Shown here piece by piece: positions 34,819 to 43,599 of a stretch of DNA of 64,000 bases. The stretch is taken from NCBI GenBank assembly GCA_002197545.1, contig NFUO01000262.1, forward strand, positions 1 through 64,000. The letters run 5' to 3'. Numbering within the stretch: position 1 is the stretch's first letter; each line of letters opens with the position of its first letter. The notes under the pieces were generated by a model, which was not told the DNA's origin, did no database searches, and saw only the letters and a program-made list of their open reading frames with translations. A program made the translations under genes and the position numbers. The stretch comes from Acidobacteria subdivision 2 bacterium RH1 MAG20. Its GTDB lineage: Bacteria; Acidobacteriota; Terriglobia; Terriglobales; Acidobacteriaceae.

Positions 34819-35985
34819 ATGCTGACTGCAGTTGCACATGCATTGATGATGGCAGGCATTATGGCCTGGGAGATCCTCTGGGCGCTCATCCTCGGTTTTA
34901 CGCTTTCTGCCGTCATTCAGGCTGTCGTTTCGAAAGAAGAGATGTCCAGCTTGTTACCTGACGATTCACCGCGCACCATTGTGCTGGCTTGCGGGTTAGG
35001 GGCGGCGAGTTCGTCCTGCTCGTACGCGGCGGTGGCGCTGGCGCGATCCATGTTTCGCAAAGGGGCGAATTTCACCGCCTCCATTGCTTTCCAGTTCGCG
35101 TCGACAAACCTCGTCCTTGAGCTGGGCATCTTGCTTGCCGTGCTGATGGGATGGCAGTTTACTCTGGCGGAGTTCACCGGCGGCCCCTTGATGATCATCA
35201 TTCTGGTGCTGCTGTTCAAACTGTTCCTTTCGCCAACGCTCGTCGAAGCCGCGCGCGCACAAGCTGAGAAAGGTATTGCGGGCCGGATGGAAGGTCATGC
35301 CGCGATGGACATGAGTGTCCATGAAGGCTCTATCTGGCAACGGATGCTCTCCCAAAAAGGCCGCACAGCCATCAGCCACTTCTTCGTAATGGACTGGGCC
35401 TCGCTCTGGCTGGATATCGCGGTTGGCTTGCTCATCGCGGGTGCGCTGAGTGCCTGGGTGCCGAAGCACTTCTGGCAAGGTTTTTTTCTTGCAGGACATC
35501 CCCTGCTGGCAAAGTTCTGGGGACCTCTGGCCGGGCCTCTCGTCGCGGTGCTTTCCTTCGTTTGCTCAGTAGGCAATGTTCCGCTTGCGGCTGTGTTGTG
35601 GAACGGCGGCATCAGTTTTGGCGGTGTGGTTGCCTTCCTCTTCGCCGACCTCATCGTCCTGCCCATCCTCGATATCTATCGCAAATACTATGGCCTGAAG
35701 ATGACAGCATTTTTGGCTGTCGTCTTTTATCTTGCAATGTCCATAGCAGCTTTGGCAGTCGAATTCGCCTTCGGTCTTCTGCATCTCATTCCGCAAGAAC
35801 GATCCATCCAGATCGCCGAAGAGACCATCCGGTGGAACTACACAACCTGGCTCAATATTGTTTTTCTGGCCATGGCAGCATTGCTTGCCTGGCGCTTTCT
35901 CCGCACTGGAGGTCCAGAGATGTTGCGCATGATGAGCGCCCCTCATGGACAACCGAATGAACCCACCCACATGCATCATTCATAA
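34819..35985 (+). CDS. Permease of the ArsP/DUF318 (UPF0718) family
   Basis: An inner-membrane protein of 388 residues with about ten helices. The first half carries the conserved ACGLGAASSSCSYAAVAL with a Cys in the membrane and the second half the paired FVCSVGNVPLAAVLWNGG, the internal duplication typical of the family. Characterised ArsP members export organoarsenicals; others are unassigned permeases. A loop of about 60 residues in the middle and a His/Met-rich tail (TGGPEMLRMMSAPHGQ, THMHHS) hint at metals. I prefer ATG 34819, preceded by GGAGGA, over 34783. It closes the copA-copB-cytochrome operon. Confidence 0.8.
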   Translation: MLTAVAHALMMAGIMAWEILWALILGFTLSAVIQAVVSKEEMSSLLPDDSPRTIVLACGLGAASSSCSYAAVALARSMFRKGANFTASIAFQFASTNLVLELGILLAVLMGWQFTLAEFTGGPLMIIILVLLFKLFLSPTLVEAARAQAEKGIAGRMEGHAAMDMSVHEGSIWQRMLSQKGRTAISHFFVMDWASLWLDIAVGLLIAGALSAWVPKHFWQGFFLAGHPLLAKFWGPLAGPLVAVLSFVCSVGNVPLAAVLWNGGISFGGVVAFLFADLIVLPILDIYRKYYGLKMTAFLAVVFYLAMSIAALAVEFAFGLLHLIPQERSIQIAEETIRWNYTTWLNIVFLAMAALLAWRFLRTGGPEMLRMMSAPHGQPNEPTHMHHS

Positions 35986-36068
35986 GAGAACGGCTTAGGG
36001 AAGACGGCCATGCGTTTTAGCTCTGTCTTGATGATCGCCAATTCTCTAAGGGCCAACTTGGCGAAGAC

Positions 36069-36791
36069 CTAGGCTGCGACAGCATCCAATCTTCGCCTGA
36101 CAAATCCAGCAGTCTGCAGCGCGATAGTCAGTCCGATGCAGACCGAAAGCGTCACCACAAATGGAAAGCCCTGCTTTTCAGAAGTCTGATATGCGGCGGC
36201 ATGAGCCGCAGCTAATGCGAAGGTCGCATAGTTCCATCGTTGAAGCCGTTTCCAACGTGGCGTTCCCAAAGCGCGAAGAGAATAGTCATTTGAGGTTGCG
36301 AACAAGGCGATTAGAACCAGTACGCTTACAGCTCCCGTGTAGTTTGCAAAACCGAAGAGATCGTGCCGAATAGGAATCGCGTGATGACTTTTTCGCTCAT
36401 AAATGTAATAGAGCCAAGGTCGTCCGCGTAAATGAACATTCTGACCGACTGCCGTATGAAGGATGCCTAGAATGCCGGCCCAGATTCCTATGTCTCTCCT
36501 TAAGTCACTCGAAATTGGATTACCTAGTTTGCGAAGAATGTTGCATGGGCCGATGAGCAGTGTGGCGGCTAGAAACGCCAGTGCTGGATAGGCAGTCGCA
36601 AAGCTGGCCCGGGTAAGTGCATCCTTATATGTCCGCGTATAGTAAAGTGCAGCAATGCTTATGGCTGAGGCCGCAAGTAAAGGCAGATGATGCGTAAAGA
36701 GACGTCGCAGGATGCGTTCTCGTCTAAGGTTCGATCTGTTGTTCTGAATTATCGGGCTTGCACCGGCCGCGATCCTATCCGTCAGAGTCAT
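36069..36791 (-). CDS. Ferric-reductase-like transmembrane protein
   Basis: A 240-residue membrane protein with about six helices and the ferric-reductase/YedZ-type haem-binding core: RDIGIWAGILGILHTAVGQ, a following SHHAIPIRHDLFGFANYTGA, and RLQRWNYATFALAAAHAAAY. The His residues in helices 3 and 5 (ILHTAVG and LAAAHAAA) would ligate haem b. No FAD or NADPH domain is attached, as in MsrQ-type electron carriers. Proposed role: passing electrons from the quinone pool or cytoplasm to a periplasmic reductase; the partner is not adjacent. It is convergent with the permease gene. Confidence 0.82.
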   Translation of the reverse strand: MTLTDRIAAGASPIIQNNRSNLRRERILRRLFTHHLPLLAASAISIAALYYTRTYKDALTRASFATAYPALAFLAATLLIGPCNILRKLGNPISSDLRRDIGIWAGILGILHTAVGQNVHLRGRPWLYYIYERKSHHAIPIRHDLFGFANYTGAVSVLVLIALFATSNDYSLRALGTPRWKRLQRWNYATFALAAAHAAAYQTSEKQGFPFVVTLSVCIGLTIALQTAGFVRRRLDAVAA

Positions 36792-36892
36792 ATTTTTAGT
36801 TTACTAATGGCATTTCGTAAGATATCCCGATAGTGTCTCCTAAAAATGTTAGGGTCTAACCTGTGTCACGCCGGCTAAGTTATTGAAAAGAT

Positions 36893-36967
36893 TGGTGGGC
36901 ACAGCAGGATTTGAACCTACGACTTCCACCGTGTGAAGGTGGCACTCTACCGCTGAGTTATGCGCCC
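36893..36967 (-). tRNA. tRNA-Val (CAC anticodon)
   Basis: Full cloverleaf on the minus strand. The acceptor stem is GGGCGCA paired with TGTGCCC, discriminator A, and CCA is encoded (36893-36895). The anticodon stem CCACC/GGTGG closes the loop TTCACAC, giving anticodon CAC. The T arm contains GGTTCAAATCC. It stands alone and marks the right end of the accessory region. Confidence 0.95.
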
Positions 36968-37240
36968 AATCGCAGCAGAAGAACCGAAGCCCTTCCGGCG
37001 AATATCTTTGTCAAGAATAACATCTGTGACCTGGCCCAGCCAGCGGTCCACTGGCTGGCTTTCATTGAAGAGCCTGCTCTCTTCTCAGCGGTACAATAAT
37101 TCAGCAGAATGCCCGCTATCCCTCCTCACTCCGGCGCTTCCGGTCCTCTAGCCTCTCCTGACCTGGGGAAAGTGGATGAGGCTGCGCCAGAATTTGACGG
37201 AGAAGCGCAACCCGGGGACGAAGATGGGGTTAAGGACGAT

Positions 37241-37891
37241 ATGGCTACGCTGGCAATCAGTCCGAGACTCCTCGAAAACCTTCAGGCTGCTGAGGCTCAC
37301 CATACCCCAGGCGACTTCTTCCAGATGGATGATGCCGCTATTATGCTCGCCCTGCGCGACGGCAACATGGCGGGCTTTGACTTTCTTATCCAGAAGTACC
37401 GCAAACCGATCGTTCATTTCATGTACCGCATGGTGCACAACCAGGCTATCGCAGAGGAGTTAGCCCAGGAGGTCTTCCTCAGGGTCTATCGCTCCCGCGA
37501 AACCTACCGGGCTGAAGCGCGATTCAGCACCTGGCTCTACCGCATCGCCACCAATCTCGGCGTCAACCATGCTCGCGATACCCGGCACGAGCGTATGGCC
37601 TCCGTCGTGTATCTGGATGAGACCGACTCCGAGACGGGCATGACGCCCGATGTGGCCGATAGTACACCGAGCGCAGAAGCCGGCCTCCTTCGCCGGGAAC
37701 GTCTCAATGCAATTCGGCAGCATGTTCTCGCGCTGCCCGAACGACAACGCATGGCAGTCCTCATGCACAAATACGAAGGTATGGACTACAAGCAAATCGG
37801 CGAGGTCCTCAAGCTGAGCGAGTCCGCCACAAAATCTTTACTCTTCCGCGCGTACCAGACGTTGCGGGACAAATTGAAGTCCTTTATTTAG
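37241..37891 (+). CDS. ECF-type RNA polymerase sigma factor
   Basis: A sigma-70 family factor of 216 residues. Region 2 includes FDFLIQKYRKPIVHFMYRM and the -10-binding AEELAQEVFLRVYRSRETYR with FSTWLYRIATNLGVN. Region 4 has LPERQRMAVLMHKYEGMDYKQIGEVLKLSESATKSLLFRAY. I chose the ATG at 37241, five bases after AAGGA; an ATG at 37109 would add 44 acidic residues and has no ribosome binding site. It is followed by a zinc-finger anti-sigma gene and a DUF3106 gene, the usual three-gene unit in Acidobacteria. The signal it answers to is unknown. Confidence 0.93.
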   Translation: MATLAISPRLLENLQAAEAHHTPGDFFQMDDAAIMLALRDGNMAGFDFLIQKYRKPIVHFMYRMVHNQAIAEELAQEVFLRVYRSRETYRAEARFSTWLYRIATNLGVNHARDTRHERMASVVYLDETDSETGMTPDVADSTPSAEAGLLRRERLNAIRQHVLALPERQRMAVLMHKYEGMDYKQIGEVLKLSESATKSLLFRAYQTLRDKLKSFI

Positions 37892-37956
37892 GGATTAGAG
37901 ACGCGCACTGCATTGATTCGACGCGTTCGACAAAAGGAACATTGGAAAGGGTCATC

Positions 37957-38469
37957 ATGATCTGCCACGACTGCAAATCCGCTCTTCCGGAACTCCTGCT
38001 CGACCCGACGGCACCGTCAAACGCTGCCGCTCGTGAGCATTTGAAGTCCTGCCCTGCCTGCAACCGGGAGTTCCAGTCTCTCGAAGCCACCTTTGCTCTG
38101 CTGGACACCTGGCATGCCCCGGAGCTTTCTCCTTATTTTGACCAGAAGCTGGCTGTTCGTCTGCGCGAAGAGCAGGCGCTTTCTCCTGCCGGGTGGTTTG
38201 AGCGTCTGCGAAGCCGCCTTCTGTTCAATACTGGCCGTCAGTTCCGTCCGGCAATGGCTGGTGCTCTTGCACTGGTTCTTCTGGCTGCCGGCGGAACCTT
38301 TGCCGACCTTTCCGGTTTCCCGCACGCCAGTCAGGCGCACGTTTCGGCAACTATCAACGATCTGCAGATCCTCGATAAGAACGATCAGGCGTTGCAAACG
38401 ATGGGGCAACTGCTACAGGACGACGGTTCATCGGACGATGGCATTACCAACGCTCCTCCCAGCAGTTAG
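37957..38469 (+). CDS. Anti-sigma factor with zf-HC2 zinc finger
   Basis: A 170-residue membrane protein. The cytoplasmic N-terminus begins ICHDC and continues to AREHLKSCPACNREF, the HxxxCxxC zinc-binding anti-sigma motif. One membrane helix (AMAGALALVLLAAGGTFA, about residues 108-125) leads to a short periplasmic tail. It would bind and inhibit the sigma factor encoded 65 bases upstream. ATG 37957 has GGAAAGG seven bases upstream; a TTG at 37942 is less likely. Confidence 0.9.
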   Translation: MICHDCKSALPELLLDPTAPSNAAAREHLKSCPACNREFQSLEATFALLDTWHAPELSPYFDQKLAVRLREEQALSPAGWFERLRSRLLFNTGRQFRPAMAGALALVLLAAGGTFADLSGFPHASQAHVSATINDLQILDKNDQALQTMGQLLQDDGSSDDGITNAPPSS

Positions 38470-38563
38470 CGTATGTATAAGTAAATATGTAAATATTTGG
38501 CATATTTACTATAGGAGCGGGATAGAAAGCAGCAACCTTTGCAGTATCCGAAGGTTGTTATGA

Positions 38564-39202
38564 ATGTTGGCGGCACTTCAACCCATGCTAGTTCCTGTCA
38601 AATTCCGACGCATGCTCCATTCGGCGCTTGCTGCACTGGTTCTTGCGACCACTGCGTCGGCGTTCGCTGGGCCGCCTCACGGTGGGTCGAGACCGTCAGT
38701 TGGCTCACGACCTATGGGGAATCAGGGACATCCGCGCCCTAACCAGGGGATGCAGGGGCAGAGGCCCCAGAACCAGGAGCACCTTGGGCAGTGGATGAAC
38801 CGCCACAGCAACCTTCCGCCTGCCGAGCAGCAGCGTGCGCTTGAGAACGAGCCCGGCTTTCGGCAGCTTCCTCCACAAACCCAGCAGCATCTGCGCAACC
38901 GGCTTACCCAGCTCAATAACATGTCGCCTGATCAGCGTCGCCGATTTCTTGAAGGCACCGAGGCAATAGAGCGCCTCTCTCCGCCACAGCGTGAGCAGGT
39001 TCGAGGAGCCATGCAGCAGCTTGGCGTCCTTCCGCAGGACCGTCGTCGTGCTGTTGCCCGCGCCTTCCGTGACTTGCGTGCGATGCCTCCAGCTCAGCGA
39101 GAATCCGCTCTCAACTCCGACCGCTTTCGCGGACAGTTTTCCGATCAAGAGCGCAGCACTCTCAACAATTTGCTTACCGTGGAACCTTATCTACCGCGAT
39201 AG
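38564..39202 (+). CDS. Exported DUF3106 domain protein
   Basis: A 212-residue protein with a signal peptide (RMLHSALAALVLATTASAFA), then a Gly/Pro/Gln-rich linker (about residues 38-75) and a helical DUF3106 region built of repeats such as LPPAEQQRALENEPGFRQL, LPPQTQQHLRNRLTQLN and MPPAQRESALNSDRFRGQF. DUF3106 resembles periplasmic helical sensors of the CpxP/heavy-metal-resistor kind; its function is not established. It lies 95 bases after the anti-sigma gene and is probably part of the same regulon. The start could also be the ATG at 38585 or 38612. Confidence 0.85.
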   Translation: MLAALQPMLVPVKFRRMLHSALAALVLATTASAFAGPPHGGSRPSVGSRPMGNQGHPRPNQGMQGQRPQNQEHLGQWMNRHSNLPPAEQQRALENEPGFRQLPPQTQQHLRNRLTQLNNMSPDQRRRFLEGTEAIERLSPPQREQVRGAMQQLGVLPQDRRRAVARAFRDLRAMPPAQRESALNSDRFRGQFSDQERSTLNNLLTVEPYLPR

Positions 39203-39523
39203 AGGGAAACGGAGCATCTGTTTGTCTCTTTGAGTGGCCCCCTGGTATACCTTTTTTATAAACTCCCTGGATTCAACAGTTTACGCTTGGTGGTTTTGTG
39301 CAAATCATTCTTTCTAAAAGAGTTAGGCCTGGCGTTGTTGCTATTTGGTTTATTGATTCAACTATTTACCGTGTAGCGGATTGGCGATTGCGTGAAAATC
39401 GAGCAATGACGGAAATACAAGGGTCTCTCCACTGCGCCGCGCGATCAAGCTGCGCGGCTTCGGTCGAGATGACATGCATTTGTGAGCGGCACCGGAACTC
39501 TTCCTTCGGGAAAGATAACGCTT
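39203..39523. other. Intergenic region with a REP-like inverted repeat
   Basis: About 320 bases between convergent genes. An AT-rich left half is followed by a GC-rich block holding the inverted repeat at 39436-39458. A 78-codon plus-strand frame (39298-39534) spans that repeat and shows no protein motif, so I do not call it. Confidence 0.45.
39436..39458. repeat. REP-like palindromic element
   Basis: GCCGCGC pairs with GCGCGGC around a 9-base loop, followed by TTCGGTCGAGATGACA. Blocks of this kind (a short hairpin with a TTCGGTCGAGATGAC flank) recur between genes in Granulicella-like genomes as I recall; only one copy is seen in this window, so its repeat nature rests on recollection. Confidence 0.4.
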
Positions 39524-40453
39524 TTAGCTTCTGAAGAAATTTCTGATTAGGAAGAGCAGGTTTGCCGGGCGTTCGGCCAGGCGGCGCATGAAATAGGGGT
39601 ACCACTCCGGGCCGAAGGGGATATAGACGCGCACGCCAAATCCATCGGCGGTCAACTGCCGCTGCAGATCTCGTCTTATGCCATAGAGCATCTGGAACTC
39701 GAATGCGCTCTGCGGCACATTGTTCTTGCGGACGAAGGTCAGCAGGGTTTCTATGATCGCTTCGTCGTGCGTGGCGATTCCGCAGAAGACCCCTTTGCCG
39801 TCTTTGGAGAAGGTCACCATCTGTTTCATCAGGCTGACGTAGTTTGCGTCGACCTCGGCCTTGGTCGGGAAGGCAACGTCTGGCCCTTCCTGATAGGCTC
39901 CCTTGCACAGCCTGATGCGAATTCCTTGTTCCAGCAGACGTTTTGTGTCTGAGGCGGTACGGTAGAGATAGGCCTGCAATACTGTTCCGACATGGGCAGG
40001 GAAGCGGGCTGCCAGGCGTTCGGTCATGGCGATGGTGGCCTCGGTGTAGGGTGAGCCTTCCATGTCGATCCGAACAAAGGAATTGGCAGCGGCAGCATGT
40101 TCGACCATCTCGCCCATGATGCGCTCGGCGAGCGCCGGGTCGAAGTCCATGCCCACCTGCGAGAGTTTGACGCTTACATTCGCGTTCAACCTGCGGTCGT
40201 GAATTGCATCCAGCAATTGGTGATAGATAGCGGCAGCGGCGCGAGCCTCGGCTTCGACGGCCACGCTCTCACCCAGCGAATCGAGGCTTACCGCAATGCC
40301 TTCGCGGTTGACGCGTTCGCAGGCGGAGAGCGCGGCTTCGACGGTCATGCCGGCGACGAACCTGCTGGAGAGTTTGCGCCCCATCGTGGAGCGCTCGGAG
40401 AAGGCCCGGAGTTTCTTATTCTGGGAGAGATCAATCAGCGCAGATCGCAGCAA
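39524..40453 (-). CDS. Proline dehydrogenase
   Basis: A monofunctional FAD-dependent enzyme of 309 residues that oxidises proline to 1-pyrroline-5-carboxylate, passing electrons to the quinone pool. The TIM-barrel motifs are VSVKLSQVGMD, VRIDMEGSPY, LQAYLYRT, RLCKGAY, GIATHDE, FEFQMLYGIRRDLQ and the C-terminal RVYIPFGPEWYPYFMRRLAERPAN that binds substrate and FAD. No ATG is available for the conserved N-terminus LRSALIDLSQNKKLR; TTG at 40453 has AGGGG eight bases upstream, TTG at 40459 has it only two bases away. The ribosome binding site lies inside a hairpin (40457-40482). The second enzyme of the pathway is not nearby. Confidence 0.93.
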   Translation of the reverse strand: MLRSALIDLSQNKKLRAFSERSTMGRKLSSRFVAGMTVEAALSACERVNREGIAVSLDSLGESVAVEAEARAAAAIYHQLLDAIHDRRLNANVSVKLSQVGMDFDPALAERIMGEMVEHAAAANSFVRIDMEGSPYTEATIAMTERLAARFPAHVGTVLQAYLYRTASDTKRLLEQGIRIRLCKGAYQEGPDVAFPTKAEVDANYVSLMKQMVTFSKDGKGVFCGIATHDEAIIETLLTFVRKNNVPQSAFEFQMLYGIRRDLQRQLTADGFGVRVYIPFGPEWYPYFMRRLAERPANLLFLIRNFFRS

Positions 40454-40456
40454 AGG

Positions 40457-40482
40457 CAATACCCCTGTTCTGAGGGGTATTG
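40457..40482 (-). promoter_or_regulatory. Hairpin covering the ribosome binding site of the proline dehydrogenase gene
   Basis: Perfect 9-base arms (CAATACCCC and GGGGTATTG) around an 8-base loop. In the mRNA the second arm contains AGGGG, the only ribosome binding site for the TTG start at 40453, and ends three bases before it. Folding would hide it and lower translation. Confidence 0.5.
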
Positions 40483-40512
40483 TCCCATGTCATCGCTCTG
40501 CGGCGAAACCTA

Positions 40513-42348
40513 TTATGGGCGTTGCCCGAGCGTCTTGTTCTTGACTGCCAGTTGCAGCGGAGTCGCCGTTGGCGAAGCCGCGCCAATGTACTCAAAGATG
40601 CTGTTCACATAGTTGTCCGTCGTCCAGACATTACCCGATGCGTCCAGGGCAATGCCGACCTCAGCCGTTGCCCCGGGGGAGATGTAACCCGTCGCCGGCG
40701 AGATGGGTGCGCCTGAAGCAGAGAACCGGCTGATGGAGCCATCGGTATTTGCTGTCCAGATTGTATTGCTGCCATCGACCGCTACCGCACTGACCTCTGC
40801 AGGAGTCGCATAGCCGGCGCCCGACAGCGGCGCGCCGGAGCTATTCAATTCGCTGATCGAAGCATGTTTGAAGTTTGCGGTCCAGGCATTGCCGGTCGCG
40901 TCGATTGCGATACCTACAGGACCGGAGATGCCTCCGCCGGTGTATCCGGTCACATTAGCCGGTATGCCTCCGTTGCTGAACTTCGACACGCTGTTGCTGA
41001 GCCCGTAGTTTGCTATCCACACATTTTGCGAGGTATCGACGGCGACGGCGTAGGGGACGTCGAGGCCTCCGTTGATGAACTGCGAGACCAGGGTACCGGC
41101 AGCGTTGAGCTTGGTCACCGTATTGTTTTCATTCGAGGCGAGGACATCTCCTGCGGCATCGAGCGCGATGGCGACCGGCTGGCTCGCTCCTGCGGCGGTA
41201 AAGCCCGAGGCGCCCGAGAGCGGCATCCCGCTGGAGGAGTGCTCGCTGATGCTGGCATTTCCCTCGTTGGCGCTCCATACGTTTCCTGCAGTGTCCACGG
41301 CTATGGCTTCGGGATAGCTGAGTCCACCTCCGCTGAAGCCGTTGGCTCCGGAGAGCGGCTCGCCCGTTGGGCTGAACTCGCTCAGAGTGCCGGGATCGAC
41401 TGCGTTTGGTGCCCAGACGTTTCCTGCTCCATCGACCGCCAGGAGTTGCGGCGACTTCAGACCGCCGCCGGTGTATTCGATGCTGAGTGTCCAGTCGGAA
41501 GGGGCCCCTGAGAGGGCTGGCTGGTACGCGGCATTTCCCGAGGACAGAGCATAGAGCTGGGCGACGTTATGTCCGGGGTTTAGAGCGATGTCGAGCAGCG
41601 CCGACAACGTGTCCGATGGAGTTGTTCCACCGGGAGGTGTTGCCAGGGAAAAGAGCTGCTGGCATACTCCGTCAACCTTTGCGTCGACGCAGGCGGCCAC
41701 GATATTCGCCAGCGTATTGATGGTTGTTTGAGGCACGTTACCGTTACCCGCCGGAGTCGTCGCCCGCACCGAACCCGAGGAGCTATCGAGCAGATTGTTT
41801 ACTGTCGAAAATGCGTTTACAAGCCCTGTGACATTCGTGCTGCTGGTTCCTACTGTCGCGCTTCCCGGCGTCATGAACTGTGCGAGTGCGTAGACCGAAG
41901 CCACGGATGAGGCCTCGCTCACGTCCGCAATCATGCTGCTTCCCAGCTTGCCGCAACTACCCACTGCTGCCATCAGCACTGCTTTGCTGTTATCGCCCGA
42001 GCCTGCGTTGCCGCCTTGTGCCAGCAAATAAATCTGCGCATCCGGGGATGGGCAGGTAAAACTGTCCGGGATGCTGAACTTTCCACTGCTGTCGGTGGTC
42101 ACCGCCGTCGAACCGTTGAGCAGCGATACAGCCCCAGAGGCGTAACCCGAAGTGCCCGCGACGTACAGATTGACCGTCGATCCCGCAAGCGGCTGCTGTC
42201 CCCCATGCACCGTTCCAGTCAGCGCGAATCCCACCACTTGTCCAGCACCGCCTGCCGCTGTTCCACCACTGCCACAACCCGCCAACACCAGACTTGCCCC
42301 TAGTCCAAACGCTACGCCTATCCCGCGCAGGAAAATACTCAAACTCAT
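40513..42348 (-). CDS. Lipoprotein with an NHL/Vgb-type beta-propeller
   Basis: A 611-residue secreted protein. A lipoprotein signal ends in LVLAGC, followed by a Gly-rich spacer, a carboxypeptidase-like/CNA-like domain (FALTGTVHGGQQPLAGSTV), a helical middle part, and six or more propeller repeats of the type AIDATGNVWTANFKHASISEL and AVDTAGNVWSANEGNASIS, with SGAPLSGA between strands. The propeller resembles virginiamycin B lyase-like repeats, but no catalytic site is evident. Likely a cell-surface binding or structural protein. ATG 42348 has AAGGAG six bases upstream; the longer frame from 42432 lacks this. Function unknown. Confidence 0.85.
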   Translation of the reverse strand: MSLSIFLRGIGVAFGLGASLVLAGCGSGGTAAGGAGQVVGFALTGTVHGGQQPLAGSTVNLYVAGTSGYASGAVSLLNGSTAVTTDSSGKFSIPDSFTCPSPDAQIYLLAQGGNAGSGDNSKAVLMAAVGSCGKLGSSMIADVSEASSVASVYALAQFMTPGSATVGTSSTNVTGLVNAFSTVNNLLDSSSGSVRATTPAGNGNVPQTTINTLANIVAACVDAKVDGVCQQLFSLATPPGGTTPSDTLSALLDIALNPGHNVAQLYALSSGNAAYQPALSGAPSDWTLSIEYTGGGLKSPQLLAVDGAGNVWAPNAVDPGTLSEFSPTGEPLSGANGFSGGGLSYPEAIAVDTAGNVWSANEGNASISEHSSSGMPLSGASGFTAAGASQPVAIALDAAGDVLASNENNTVTKLNAAGTLVSQFINGGLDVPYAVAVDTSQNVWIANYGLSNSVSKFSNGGIPANVTGYTGGGISGPVGIAIDATGNAWTANFKHASISELNSSGAPLSGAGYATPAEVSAVAVDGSNTIWTANTDGSISRFSASGAPISPATGYISPGATAEVGIALDASGNVWTTDNYVNSIFEYIGAASPTATPLQLAVKNKTLGQRP

Positions 42349-42497
42349 ACAGCTCCTTGGTAAATGGTCAGTGTTCAAGGCCAAAAAAGAGCGAAACAAG
42401 CCTGACAAAGGGATCAAAATCCAAGGTAGCAACTAAACCGGCGAATGGCTGTCCCACAATTCGGACAGGTACTGTACAACCTTTAGGTCACGCAGGC

Positions 42498-42516
42498 AGC
42501 CGCAGTTTCTGCGGCT
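42498..42516 (-). terminator. Possible terminator after the glycosyltransferase gene
   Basis: A perfect 8-base GC-rich stem (AGCCGCAG/CTGCGGCT) with a 3-base loop, 76 bases after the glycosyltransferase stop on the minus strand. No T run follows, so the call is weak. Confidence 0.35.
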
Positions 42517-42591
42517 CCGCAGCGCCTCTATGCTTCGAGTGTACCCAAACAGAAATTGTGTAGACTATTGTGCCATCCGGGAGCGTCGGTG

Positions 42592-43404
42592 TTAACGGAC
42601 TTCAGCGCCCACCTTGGTCACATGTTCCACCGGCGGCGTGACCATGGTGCTGGTGTCTTTCATCGCCGCGATCGCTTCGTCATACCGCCCAGCGAGTGAA
42701 TTTGCGCGAATCCTTGCCATGTCTTCGAGCATCTTCATGCCGTCCTTCAGATAGCTCATGCGGGTGCGTTCGTCGTGACCCCACGTCACCGGGACCTCGC
42801 GGATGACATACTTCAATTTGCGGGCGATAAAGAGAATTTCGGGATCGAAGCCCCAGCGCTCGATGGTTTGTAGCCGGAAGATCATCTGGGCCGCAGGGCG
42901 CTTAAAGGCTTTGAAGCCGCATTGCGTATCTTTGAACGGCAGGCCCATTACCGTCCGCGTAATCCAATTGAAACATCGCCCGAAGAACTGGCGGTAGAGA
43001 GGCTGATGGATTGTCTGCCGCGTTCTGTCCATCCAGCGCGATCCAATGGCGACATCCGCACCATCGACCAGGGCGGCCAGCAGGCGCTCCGCCTCTTCCA
43101 TCGGCGCGGAGAGGTCTGCGTCCGTAAACATGACGATATCGCCCGCTGCCTGAAGCAGGCCGTTGCGCACCGAGTATCCTTTACCCTTATTTCCCGGGTT
43201 CTGGATCAGGTGCAGCCGTGGATTCTCATTCATCCAACGCTGCACAATCGCCGCTGTGCCGTCTTTCGAGCCGTCGTCCACGACCAGAACCTCGGCGTCC
43301 CAGCGCCGCGCCACGATGCAGGATGTCACTCGTTCAAGAGCGTTTTCGATGCGCGCTCCCTCGTTATAGGCGGGAATAACAATACTTAACTTCGGATGCG
43401 CCAT
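42592..43404 (-). CDS. Family 2 glycosyltransferase, dolichyl/polyprenyl-phosphate glucosyltransferase type
   Basis: A 270-residue GT-A enzyme: LSIVIPAYNEGARI, VLVVDDGSKDGT, the nucleotide/metal site VMFTDADLSAP (DxD), GSRWM, and FKDTQCGFKAFKR with EILFIARKL. This arrangement matches Alg5-like transferases that move glucose from UDP-glucose to a polyprenyl phosphate at the cytoplasmic face of the membrane. There is no membrane helix in the C-terminus. The gene stands alone, divergent from sppA, with about 195 bases between their starts. Confidence 0.9.
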   Translation of the reverse strand: MAHPKLSIVIPAYNEGARIENALERVTSCIVARRWDAEVLVVDDGSKDGTAAIVQRWMNENPRLHLIQNPGNKGKGYSVRNGLLQAAGDIVMFTDADLSAPMEEAERLLAALVDGADVAIGSRWMDRTRQTIHQPLYRQFFGRCFNWITRTVMGLPFKDTQCGFKAFKRPAAQMIFRLQTIERWGFDPEILFIARKLKYVIREVPVTWGHDERTRMSYLKDGMKMLEDMARIRANSLAGRYDEAIAAMKDTSTMVTPPVEHVTKVGAEVR

Positions 43405-43599
43405 CGGACTACCAAGCTTTCGATCAACTGGTTTCTACAACACGACCGTTGCGGGGAGCAATCAAAACTGCCATCGTTCATCTTACTGCAATATTTAGAC
43501 GCCCGGGCGACCTTTTAGGACGCAGACCGCACAATTTCTCCGCTATCTTATTTTGGCTGCCTTGTGTCGCTCTCGTCCGTCTTTGCTACACTCCTCACC

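Noticed and set aside
39298..39534. 78-codon frame between DUF3106 and proline dehydrogenase genes
   Set aside because: It spans a REP-like hairpin and overlaps the proline dehydrogenase 3' end; no protein features.
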